A DNA stretch of 64,000 nt, taken from positions 17,028 through 81,027 of the forward strand of contig NZ_BONI01000041.1 in the NCBI RefSeq assembly GCF_016862635.1, in the 5' to 3' direction. The stretch comes from Catellatospora coxensis. Its GTDB lineage: Bacteria; Actinomycetota; Actinomycetes; Mycobacteriales; Micromonosporaceae. Made by a program: the position numbers and the translations under genes. This document shows, in pieces, positions 26,305 through 35,758 of the stretch (position 1 is the stretch's first letter; each line of letters opens with the position of its first letter). A model generated the notes under the pieces. The model ran no database searches. It was not told where the DNA came from and saw only the letters and a program-made list of their open reading frames with translations.

Positions 26305-27179
26305 AGAACTCCAGCCTGACCGGTCTGGCCGTGGTGTGCCGCCGGGTCGTGCACATCTACCGCGCCGAGGGCGGCGACGTGGTGGCGCTGGCCGGCGTCG
26401 ACCTGGACATCGCGCCGGGGGAGCGGGTGGCCCTGGTCGGGCCGTCCGGCTCCGGCAAGTCGACGCTGATCGCGCTGCTCGCCGGGCTGATGCGGCCCAG
26501 CGCGGGGCGGGTGCAGATCGGCCTGGTCGACATCGGCCGGATCAGCGAGGCCGAGCTGGCCCGGCTGCGGGGCACCGACCTGGGCGTGGTGCTGCAGGGG
26601 GCGCGGCGCAACCTGCTGCCGTACGCCACCGTGCTCAGCAACGTGTGGCTGGCCCAGCGCCGGGCGGCGCACGTACGCCCCGCCGATCTGGAGCCGCCGG
26701 AGCGCATCCTGTCGCTGCTCGGGCTGACCGGGCTGGGCCACCGCAAGGTGCAGGACCTGCCGCCGGGTGCGGCGCAGCGGGCCGCGATCGCGGTCGGCAT
26801 GGCCGCCTCGCCGGGGTTGCTGCTCGTCGACGAGCCGACGAGCCAGCTCGACCGGACGGCGCGGGACGAGGTGCTGGCGGCGCTGGAGGCGGTCAACACC
26901 GAGCGCGGCACCACGATCGTGGCCGTGACGCATGACCCGGATGTGGGCGCGCGGCTGGGGCGGGCGGTGACCATCCGGGACGGCCGGGTCGGCTCGGAGG
27001 GGCGCGACGGGCGGGAGTTCGCGGTCATCGCCGGGGACGGCACCGTGCAGCTGCCGCCGGACGTGCTGGATGTGCTGCCGCCCGGCACGCTGCTGTCGGT
27101 CGAGCACGCCAACGGCAAGGTCACCCTGGTCACGGACGACCACTCGGTGTCGGTGCCGGTCGCGTCAGAGGCCGCCTGA
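26301..27179 (+). CDS. ABC transporter ATP-binding protein (cluster ATPase 2) with AbrB-like tail
   Basis: 292 residues. Walker A GPSGSGKST lies near 47-55 and Walker B LLLVDEPTSQLD near 173-184. The signature position reads LPPGAAQRAA, not LSGGQ, so one half of the ATP site is degenerate. After the ATPase fold (to about 232) comes a tail of about 60 residues whose GTVQLPPDVLDVLPPGTL resembles the swapped-hairpin AbrB fold. GTG 26301 overlaps the permease 2 stop (GTGA). A long inverted repeat follows the gene. Confidence 0.88.
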   Translation: MKNSSLTGLAVVCRRVVHIYRAEGGDVVALAGVDLDIAPGERVALVGPSGSGKSTLIALLAGLMRPSAGRVQIGLVDIGRISEAELARLRGTDLGVVLQGARRNLLPYATVLSNVWLAQRRAAHVRPADLEPPERILSLLGLTGLGHRKVQDLPPGAAQRAAIAVGMAASPGLLLVDEPTSQLDRTARDEVLAALEAVNTERGTTIVAVTHDPDVGARLGRAVTIRDGRVGSEGRDGREFAVIAGDGTVQLPPDVLDVLPPGTLLSVEHANGKVTLVTDDHSVSVPVASEAA

Positions 27180-27209
27180 CGGCCGGCGCGCCCGCTGCCC
27201 CGGTTTTCG

Positions 27210-27274
27210 ATCGACGTTGGCCTATTACATCGACTTCGATCGCGTGACAGTCGATGTCATAGGCCAACGTCGAT
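27210..27274. repeat. Intergenic inverted repeat, family 2 copy A
   Basis: 26-base arms (27210-27235 with 27249-27274) with one mismatch and a 13-base loop. The arm begins ATCGACGTTGGCCTAT. It lies between the convergent ABC cluster and the PhoD-like gene, and a second copy is at 35498. Confidence 0.9.
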
Positions 27275-27355
27275 GGCGAGTCGGAGCCGGCGACCCGGCG
27301 CGGCGGTTATCCGGTGGGGTCCGGTGTCGGAATGGCGACACGGGGCTCGGCGAGG

Positions 27356-28942
27356 TCAGGTGGTGAGGTCGTGGCGGAGGACGGGGGACAGGCCGGTGGC
27401 GTCGGTGGTGCCCTCGATGACGACCGAGGCGGCGCGGCCGTGGTGGGTCAGCGTGGCGACGGCGCTGCCGAAGTACGGCGGGTCGTACGCCTGCCAGCGC
27501 ACACCCGGACGGGGCACGCCGAACAGGCGGGCGACCAGGGCCGCCGGGCCGGACAGCGCCCGCCACCAGCCCACCCGCAGCAGCGTGCGCATGACGCCCT
27601 GGATGCTCTGATGCAGCGGCGAGCAGGTGATCTGGTGCACGGTCGCGGTCGCGCCGGGGATCGCGGCCCGGGCGACGTACGAGTGGTGCACGTCCCCGCC
27701 GAGCACGCTCACCGTCGCCGGACCGCGCACCCCGGCGATCAGCGCGGTCAGCTCGTCGAAGGAGTGCCCGACGGCCGCCCAGTGCTCCAGGTCGTACTTC
27801 TGGCGCAGCCGCTCCATGCCGGGCCGTTTCGCGGCCAGCACCTCGATCACGGCTTCCCCGTGATGGATCGTGGGCGCGAGCAGCCAGGGCAGCGAGCAGG
27901 CCAGCACGAGGTGGTCGCAGTCGGCGCGGGCCTGCGCGGCGAGGTCGTCCCAGTGCTCCTGGGGCCACATGCGCCGCTCGGGCCCGTCGATCACCCGGTT
28001 GCCGCGGCAGTCGAGCATGATCAGCCGGGTCCGCCCGACGTCGACGGTGTATCCCCACGGGTAGGGGTCCGGCCCGGCCGGAGTGGCGACCCGGGCCGCG
28101 AACTCGGTCAGCACCGCGGTGGCGTCCTCGCCGGCCCGGATGCGCGTCCACACCGGGTCGCGGTCGAGCTGGTCGGGGGTGAGGTTGCCGAGGTGCTGGA
28201 ACAGCCAGTACGAGGCGATGCCGGTGGTGCTGCGCTCGTCCCACCAGGGCTCGCGGCGCACCTCGGCGAGCCAGGCGGCCGAGGAGTTCCAGTCGTCCAT
28301 GATCTCGTGGTCGTCGAAGATCATCACGCTGGGCACGGTGGACAGCAGCCAGCGGACCGGCAGCTCGGTCCACGACTCGTGGTAGAGGTGCACGTACTCG
28401 GCGAAGGTGACGACGTGGCCCTCGGGTGCGGAGTCCGGCCTCGCCTGCCCGGCCAGCCAGCTGCGGGTGGGGGCGGACAGGCCGTCGGCGTAGATCTGGT
28501 CGCCGATCAGCGCCAGCAGGTCGGGCAGGTCGGCGCGCCCGTGCCGGGCCTGCGCGAGCAGCCGGTGCCCGAGCGCCTCCAGCGCGTCCGGGTCGTGCCC
28601 GGCCTCGGCGTGGGTCTGCGCGCTCGCCTCGCGGCACGAGCCGAACGCGATCACCGCGTCCGCGTGTCCCGGATCGCGGATGGTGATCACCGAAGCGGGG
28701 TATCCCGGCAGCGGCCACACGGCCGCGCCGTCGAGTTCGACGGTGTACGAGCTCGCGCCGGCGGGCAGCCCGGCCAGCACCACCAGTCCCACGTGCACCC
28801 CGAACGCCTCGAACGTGTCCGACGTCACGCTCGCCGCACCGGCCCGCACGCGCACCCGCGCGGGCTGGTCGGTCTGTACCCAGATGACCGCCTGGTCACC
28901 GTCGACGCGCCGGAGCAGGGGCCCGAGGAGGAGGTTCGCCAC
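27356..28942 (-). CDS. PhoD-like alkaline phosphatase / phosphodiesterase
   Basis: 528 residues. An N-terminal all-beta domain (about 1-95) precedes the PhoD-type metallophosphatase domain. Metal and active-site segments are AFGSCRE near 101-107, LIGDQIYAD, IFDDHEIMDDWN, ACSLPWL and VLGGDVHHSYV. Classical PhoD is exported by the Tat pathway, but this protein starts MANLLLGPLLRRV with no signal peptide, so it is predicted cytoplasmic. GTG 28942 is chosen with CGGAGGA upstream. It is divergent from ftsY, with 111 bp between the starts. Confidence 0.85.
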   Translation of the reverse strand: MANLLLGPLLRRVDGDQAVIWVQTDQPARVRVRAGAASVTSDTFEAFGVHVGLVVLAGLPAGASSYTVELDGAAVWPLPGYPASVITIRDPGHADAVIAFGSCREASAQTHAEAGHDPDALEALGHRLLAQARHGRADLPDLLALIGDQIYADGLSAPTRSWLAGQARPDSAPEGHVVTFAEYVHLYHESWTELPVRWLLSTVPSVMIFDDHEIMDDWNSSAAWLAEVRREPWWDERSTTGIASYWLFQHLGNLTPDQLDRDPVWTRIRAGEDATAVLTEFAARVATPAGPDPYPWGYTVDVGRTRLIMLDCRGNRVIDGPERRMWPQEHWDDLAAQARADCDHLVLACSLPWLLAPTIHHGEAVIEVLAAKRPGMERLRQKYDLEHWAAVGHSFDELTALIAGVRGPATVSVLGGDVHHSYVARAAIPGATATVHQITCSPLHQSIQGVMRTLLRVGWWRALSGPAALVARLFGVPRPGVRWQAYDPPYFGSAVATLTHHGRAASVVIEGTTDATGLSPVLRHDLTT

Positions 28943-29053
28943 GCGGACATCCTCCGTGATCGGGACGGTGGGAGCCAGGGCCGGGGCTGTCGTATCGGCG
29001 CGCGCGGCCTCCGGTGTGCGCCGGACGCCCCGAGGTTTGAGAGGATGCCCAGC

Positions 29054-30316
29054 ATGAAAGACGCGCTCGTCCCCGTACTCGTCGTCATCGGCCTGCTGCT
29101 GCTGGCCGGGCTGACGCTGTTCCTGGTCCGCCGGCCGGGCCGCGGCACGCTGCCGCAGGCGCCGGAGGGCGAGCGCCCGGGGATCGAGCGCGGCGAGAAG
29201 ATCCCGCCGAGCGTGATCGCCCCGCCCGCGCCGGAGAAGGCCGCACCCGAGAAGGCGGCGCCGGAGAAGGCCAAGGAGCAGCCCGCGCCGGGCAAGCCGG
29301 CCGTCGTGCCCGCCCCGGCCCCGCCCGCCCCGGTGGAGACGGCGCCGCCGGTCGCGCCGCCGAAGGCCGAGCCGGAGATCGAGAAGCCGGAGCCGACCGC
29401 GGGCCGCCTGGTGCGGCTGCGCGCCCGGCTGTCGCGCTCGCAGAACGTCTTCGGCAAGGGCCTGCTCGGCCTGCTGTCCCGCGACCACCTCGACGACGAC
29501 GCGTGGGACGAGGTCGAGGAGAGCCTGATCAGCGCCGACGTGGGCGTGCAGGCGACCACCGAGATCGTGGCGAAGCTGCGCGAGCGCACCCGGGTGCTGG
29601 GCACCCGGACCACCACCGACCTGCGCTCGCTGCTCGCCGAGGAGCTGACCGAGGCGCTGGACCCGAAGCTGGACCGCTCGCTGCACACCGGGGTGGTGGA
29701 CGGCAAGCCGTCGGTGATCCTGGTCGTCGGCGTGAACGGCGCCGGCAAGACCACCAGCTGCGGCAAGATCGCCCGGGTGCTGGTGGCCGACGGCCACACC
29801 GTGGTGCTGGGCGCGGCCGACACCTTCCGCGCGGCCGCCGCCGAGCAGCTGGCCACCTGGGCGAGCCGGGTCGGGGCGCAGGTCGTACGCGGTCCCGAGG
29901 GCGGTGACCCGGCCGCCGTCGCCTTCGACGCGGTCAAGAAGGGCATCGACGCGGGCGTGGACACCGTGCTCATCGACACCGCCGGCCGGCTGCAGAACAA
30001 GGTCGGCCTGATGGACGAGCTGGGCAAGATCAAGCGCGTGGTGGAGAAGCACGGCCCGGTCTCGGAGACCCTGCTGGTGCTCGACGCGACCGCGGGACAG
30101 AATGGGCTGAGCCAGGCTCGGGTCTTCACCGAGGTCGCCGATGTCACCGGCGTGGTGCTCACTAAATTGGACGGCACGGCGAAGGGCGGTATCGTGATCG
30201 CGGTGCAGCGTGCTCTCGGCATTCCGGTGAAGCTGGTCGGCCTCGGCGAGGGTCCCGACGATCTGGCACCCTTCGACCCCGCTCAGTTCGTCTCCGCCCT
30301 GCTGGGCGACGAGTGA
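29054..30316 (+). CDS. ftsY: Signal recognition particle receptor FtsY
   Basis: 420 residues. FtsY docks SRP-ribosome complexes at the membrane and hydrolyses GTP together with Ffh. It has an N-terminal membrane helix (about 6-24), a Pro/Ala/Lys/Glu-rich linker (about 30-115), and the NG domain. Motifs are GVNGAGKTTSCGK near 226-238, DTFRAAAAEQL, DTAGRLQNK and TKLDGTAKGG. Gram-positive actinobacteria often anchor FtsY this way. ATG 29054 has GAGG nine bases upstream; ATG 29045 is the alternative. Confidence 0.95.
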   Translation: MKDALVPVLVVIGLLLLAGLTLFLVRRPGRGTLPQAPEGERPGIERGEKIPPSVIAPPAPEKAAPEKAAPEKAKEQPAPGKPAVVPAPAPPAPVETAPPVAPPKAEPEIEKPEPTAGRLVRLRARLSRSQNVFGKGLLGLLSRDHLDDDAWDEVEESLISADVGVQATTEIVAKLRERTRVLGTRTTTDLRSLLAEELTEALDPKLDRSLHTGVVDGKPSVILVVGVNGAGKTTSCGKIARVLVADGHTVVLGAADTFRAAAAEQLATWASRVGAQVVRGPEGGDPAAVAFDAVKKGIDAGVDTVLIDTAGRLQNKVGLMDELGKIKRVVEKHGPVSETLLVLDATAGQNGLSQARVFTEVADVTGVVLTKLDGTAKGGIVIAVQRALGIPVKLVGLGEGPDDLAPFDPAQFVSALLGDE

Positions 30317-30347
30317 CGAGCCGACGAGCGACGAGCAGCTGACGAGT
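30304..30347. repeat. GACGAG micro-repeats
   Basis: Five GACGAG copies within about 40 bases span the ftsY stop codon and the gap to the next gene. Confidence 0.6.
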
Positions 30348-30349
30348 CC

Positions 30350-31156
30350 ATGGTGACAGCCCCTTTCCAGGATCCCACCGAGATCCCGCTGCGTGGCGGG
30401 AACGTCAGCACGGTGGTGCGGGTAGGCGAGACGGTCCGGCGCAACGCCGGGCCGTGGACGCCGACCGTGCACGCCCTGCTGCGCCATCTCGAGTACGCCG
30501 GTTTCACCGGTTCCCCCCGTGCCCTGGGCATGGACGAGCACGGCCGCGAGGTGCTGTCGTACCTGCCGGGCGAGTGCGGGGAGTACCCGCTGGCCCCGCA
30601 CTGGGTCACCGACGAGGCGCTGGTCACCGTCGCCACCATGCTGCGGATGTTCCACGACGCACAGGCCGGTTTCCGGACCCCGCCGGGTGGGGTCTGGCGC
30701 TCGTTCGGGCCGCCCCCGCCGGACGCGGAGATCATCTGCCACCACGACGCCGCCCCGCACAACGTCATCTGGCGGCCGGACGGCACCCTCGCGATGATCG
30801 ACTTCGACCTGGCCTCGCCCGGGTCGCGCATCTACGACGTGGCGTACGCCGCGTGGACCTGGGTGCCGATCTTCAGTGACCGGGACTCGATCACGCTCGG
30901 CTGGCACCGGCCGGACCGCCCGCGCCGGCTGCGCCTGTTCGCCGACGCGTACGGGCTGATCCCGCGCGACCGGCACCGTCTCGTGCGGACCATCCGCAAG
31001 CGCATCGTGGACCACGTCGAGGGCATCCGCCGCCTCGCCACAGCGGGGGAGCCGGCGTTCGTACGGATCGTGCAGAAGGGCCACCTTCGGCGGCCGCTTC
31101 GCGACCTTCGGCTGATTGACTACGAGCGGTACACGCTGGAGCACGCGCTGCGCTGA
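30350..31156 (+). CDS. Aminoglycoside phosphotransferase-family protein
   Basis: 268 residues of the APH/choline kinase fold. The catalytic loop ICHHDAAPHNVIW lies near 127-139 and the metal-binding MIDFDLASPGSRIYDVAYA near 149-167. The N-terminal lobe has the usual SYLPGE hinge. Many such genes phosphorylate unknown metabolites, so resistance cannot be inferred. ATG 30350 lacks a strong Shine-Dalgarno sequence. It follows ftsY by 33 bp and may be read through from it. Confidence 0.85.
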   Translation: MVTAPFQDPTEIPLRGGNVSTVVRVGETVRRNAGPWTPTVHALLRHLEYAGFTGSPRALGMDEHGREVLSYLPGECGEYPLAPHWVTDEALVTVATMLRMFHDAQAGFRTPPGGVWRSFGPPPPDAEIICHHDAAPHNVIWRPDGTLAMIDFDLASPGSRIYDVAYAAWTWVPIFSDRDSITLGWHRPDRPRRLRLFADAYGLIPRDRHRLVRTIRKRIVDHVEGIRRLATAGEPAFVRIVQKGHLRRPLRDLRLIDYERYTLEHALR

Positions 31157-31177
31157 AACGCGCCATGAATGGTCTCC

Positions 31178-31201
31178 TCACGTGTGAACATTTCTTCACA
31201 C
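31178..31201. promoter_or_regulatory. Palindrome in the amt promoter region
   Basis: Perfect 9-base arms ACGTGTGAA (31178-31186) and TTCACACGT (31193-31201) with a 6-base centre. It overlaps the left end of the GlnR-type site and could bind a dimeric regulator. Confidence 0.5.
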
Positions 31202-31229
31202 GTACGAAACAGATCGTGACGTGCCGGAA
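31193..31229. promoter_or_regulatory. GlnR-type binding site before amt
   Basis: The site reads TTCAC-N6-GAAAC-N5-GTGAC-N6-GAAAC. The actinobacterial GlnR consensus is gTnAC-N6-GaAAC repeated with N6 between halves, so all four half-elements are present and only the central spacer is one base short. It lies about 180 bases before the amt start, fitting nitrogen control of amt-glnB-glnD. Confidence 0.7.
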
Positions 31230-31405
31230 ACCGAGCCGCGTCATTGCGTGAAACGTGGGTTGGCAATGCTGCCCCCCAACCAGCACCGATGGCACTGCGG
31301 CGATCGGTCCGGGATGACACGAACGGCACTCCGCCGACACGGCGGAGCCACGGCGGTCGACCTCGGGGGCTGGCTGGGAGGAACCCACTCACTTAGGAGG
31401 GCAGC

Positions 31406-33175
<1,770 letters not shown>

Positions 33176-33208
33176 GGCAGTAGCCGTAACAACCTGAAAG
33201 AGGACCAC

Positions 33209-35476
33209 ATGGGCCCGGGGAACGTCGTAGCTTCCGCATCGGACAGCGCGGCGGGCCCCGGGCCCGACTATGCGCGCCTAGCGCTGCGCGAGCCGGGCTC
33301 CATCGGCGCGGTCGCCCGGCTCGCGCGGGCCGGCGCACTCGACGGCTGGCTGGGCCGCCTGCTGCCGGACATCCCCGGGGTCGCCCTCGTGGCCGTCGGC
33401 GGCCTGGGCCGCCGGGAGTGCACCCCGCACGGCGACCTGGACCTGATCCTGGTGCACACCGGGGTGCCGGGGATCGACGAGCTGGCCGCCTCCCTCTGGT
33501 ATCCCATCTGGGACGCCCGGATGGGCCTGGACCACTCCACCCGCACCGTCGCCGAGTCGCTCGACGCGGCCCACGACGACGTCAAGGTGGCCCTCGGACT
33601 GCTGGACGCCCGCCACATCGCCGGCGACCCGGCCCTGTCCGGGCAGCTCAGCCGAGCCGCGGTGGACCAGTGGCGGCGCACCGCCCGCCGCCAGCTGCTG
33701 CGGCTGCGCGAACTCGTCGAGGAGCGCCACGCCGCCCACGGCGAGCTGGCGTACCTGCTCGAAGGCGACCTCAAGGAGGCCGCCGGGGGTCTGCGCGACG
33801 TCGGCGTGCTGCGCGGCATCGGTGTCGCCGGAGTCGCCGACGCGCTGCCGCCCCAGGTGCGCGCCGCCGCGACCCGGCTGCTCGACGTACGCGACGCGCT
33901 GCACGTCAGCATCGGCCGCCGCAACGACCGGCTGCGGGCCCAGGAGCGCCTGCAGGTGGCGGAGCTGCTCGGGCTCGCCGACGGCGACGCGCTGCTGCGC
34001 CGGATCGGGCTCGACGCGCGTACCGTCTCCTGGTCGCTGACCGACGCCTGGCGCTCGGTGCAGCGCTGGAACGCCGCCGCCACCCGCGGCGGCGACACGC
34101 GCGCCCGCGAGGCGGTGGCCGTGCGCCGCCCGATCGCCCGGGACGTGGTCGCCGCGGACGGCGAGATCGTGCTGGCCCGCGCCGCGGTCGGCCCGCACCC
34201 CGACCCGTCGCTGTCGCTGCGCGTGGCGGCCGCCGCCGCGCAGCACCAGATGCCCATCGCGCGGGCCACGCTGGAGTGGCTGGCCCGGTTCTGCCCGCCG
34301 CTGCCGACTCCGTGGCCCGCCTCGGCCCGTACCGCCCTGCTGACCCTGCTCGGGGCCGGCACCGGGCTGGTCACCGCGTGGGAGGCGTGCGACCGGTTCG
34401 GGCTCACCTCGGCCTGGCTGCCGCAGTGGACCCGGCTGCGCGGCACCCCGCAGCACCACCCCGTGCACCGCTTCACCCTCGACCGGCACCTGGTGCAGGC
34501 CGCCGCCAACGCCTCCACCTGGTCACGCGAGGTGGCCCGGCCGGACCTGCTGGTGCTCGGCGCCCTGCTGCACGACGTCGGCAAGGGCCTGCCCGGCGAC
34601 CACAGCGAGGTCGGCGCGGAGCTGGCCCGCGAGATCGCCACCGAGATCGGCCTGCCGCCCGCCGACGTCGACACCATCGCCGCGCTGGTCCGATACCACC
34701 TGGTGCTGCCCGACACCGCGACCCGGCGCGACCTCGACGACCCGGCGACGATCAACCACGTCGCCAAGCTCGTCGGGGACACCGGCACCCTGGAACTGCT
34801 GCAGATGCTCGCCCGGTCCGACGCCCAGGCCACCGGCCCGGCCGCCTGGTCGGGGTGGAAGTCCAAGCTCATCGACGACCTGTGTACGCGGGTGCGCAAG
34901 GTGCTCGGCGGCGGGCAGCTGCCCGAGCCCACCCTGCCCGACCCGGCGCTGCTGGCCGGGCCGCTGCCGGTGGTGCAGGTCGCCGACGACTGGGTGGCGC
35001 TCGCCGCGCACGACCGCGTCGGGCTGCTCGCCGCCGTCGCCGGCTGCCTGGCCACGCACAAGCTGGAGATCGTCGCCGCGGGCACGTCCACGATCGGCGA
35101 GCGGGCCATCATCGAATGCGCCGTCAACAACCGGTACGGCACGGCGCCCGACCGGGAGCTGCTCGCCGCTGACCTGCGCCGGGTGGGGCTGGACCAGCTC
35201 GGGCTGCCCCGCCGCCTGGGCAGCGGCCGCAAGCCGGTCACCGGGGCCGAGCCGCGCGTCATCTGGGGCGAGGCCACCGGCGCGACGCTGCTGGAACTGC
35301 GCGCCACGGACTCACCCGGCCTGCTCTTCCGGGTCACCTCCGCGCTGGCCGAGCTCGGCGTCGACGTGCGCACCGCCCGCGTCTCCACCCTCGGCGCCGA
35401 CGTCGTCGACGCCTTCTACCTGGTCGGCGACATCGACCGCCCCGCCGTCGAAACCGCCGTCCTCGCCGCCGTCTGA
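33209..35476 (+). CDS. glnD: PII nucleotidyltransferase / removing enzyme
   Basis: 755 residues. GlnD adds and removes the nucleotide on PII Tyr51 in response to nitrogen. The N-terminal nucleotidyltransferase domain has GLGRRECTPHGDLDLILVH near 64-82. It is followed by a helical region, an HD hydrolase domain (LLHDVGKG near 453-460), and two C-terminal ACT domains (about 590-665 and 690-755) with DRVGLLAAVAG and DSPGLLFRVTS. ATG 33209 has AAAGAGG upstream. It is the last gene of the amt-glnB-glnD set; an inverted repeat follows its stop. Confidence 0.95.
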   Translation: MGPGNVVASASDSAAGPGPDYARLALREPGSIGAVARLARAGALDGWLGRLLPDIPGVALVAVGGLGRRECTPHGDLDLILVHTGVPGIDELAASLWYPIWDARMGLDHSTRTVAESLDAAHDDVKVALGLLDARHIAGDPALSGQLSRAAVDQWRRTARRQLLRLRELVEERHAAHGELAYLLEGDLKEAAGGLRDVGVLRGIGVAGVADALPPQVRAAATRLLDVRDALHVSIGRRNDRLRAQERLQVAELLGLADGDALLRRIGLDARTVSWSLTDAWRSVQRWNAAATRGGDTRAREAVAVRRPIARDVVAADGEIVLARAAVGPHPDPSLSLRVAAAAAQHQMPIARATLEWLARFCPPLPTPWPASARTALLTLLGAGTGLVTAWEACDRFGLTSAWLPQWTRLRGTPQHHPVHRFTLDRHLVQAAANASTWSREVARPDLLVLGALLHDVGKGLPGDHSEVGAELAREIATEIGLPPADVDTIAALVRYHLVLPDTATRRDLDDPATINHVAKLVGDTGTLELLQMLARSDAQATGPAAWSGWKSKLIDDLCTRVRKVLGGGQLPEPTLPDPALLAGPLPVVQVADDWVALAAHDRVGLLAAVAGCLATHKLEIVAAGTSTIGERAIIECAVNNRYGTAPDRELLAADLRRVGLDQLGLPRRLGSGRKPVTGAEPRVIWGEATGATLLELRATDSPGLLFRVTSALAELGVDVRTARVSTLGADVVDAFYLVGDIDRPAVETAVLAAV

Positions 35477-35497
35477 CCCCGGCCCATCCCCGATTTT

Positions 35498-35562
35498 ATC
35501 GACGCTGGCCTATCGCATCGAAAATGATCTACGGTCAGTCGACGTGATAGGCCAGCGTCGAT
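35498..35562. repeat. Intergenic inverted repeat, family 2 copy B
   Basis: Perfect 16-base outer arms ATCGACGCTGGCCTAT (35498-35513) with 35547-35562, plus a partly conserved inner stem. It differs from copy A by one base in each outer arm, in a compensating way. It lies downstream of glnD. The remaining gap to ffh (35563-35758) holds a TACCCT -10-like element at 35693. Confidence 0.88.
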
Positions 35563-35758
35563 GGGGGACGGGGCGGGGCGGGGCCTGGTGGCCGTGGGAG
35601 GGTGCGGCGGTGGGGTGGGCGGTTGTGGCACGTGGTGGCTTGGGTATGGGATGACCCTGGCGGCAGTGGGACCGGGCCGTGAGGGCAGCGGCTACCCTTA
35701 CCAAGGCTGCCTGTAGCCGCTCATTCAGACGAACTCGAACAATTGGGGATGTTGCGCT

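Noticed and set aside
30350..31156. Aminoglycoside resistance gene
   Set aside because: The APH fold is clear, but many actinobacterial members act on other substrates, and nothing in the context indicates resistance.
31178..31201. Reading the amt palindrome as a CRP site
   Set aside because: The CRP consensus is TGTGA-N6-TCACA; here the spacing between those halves is eight bases.
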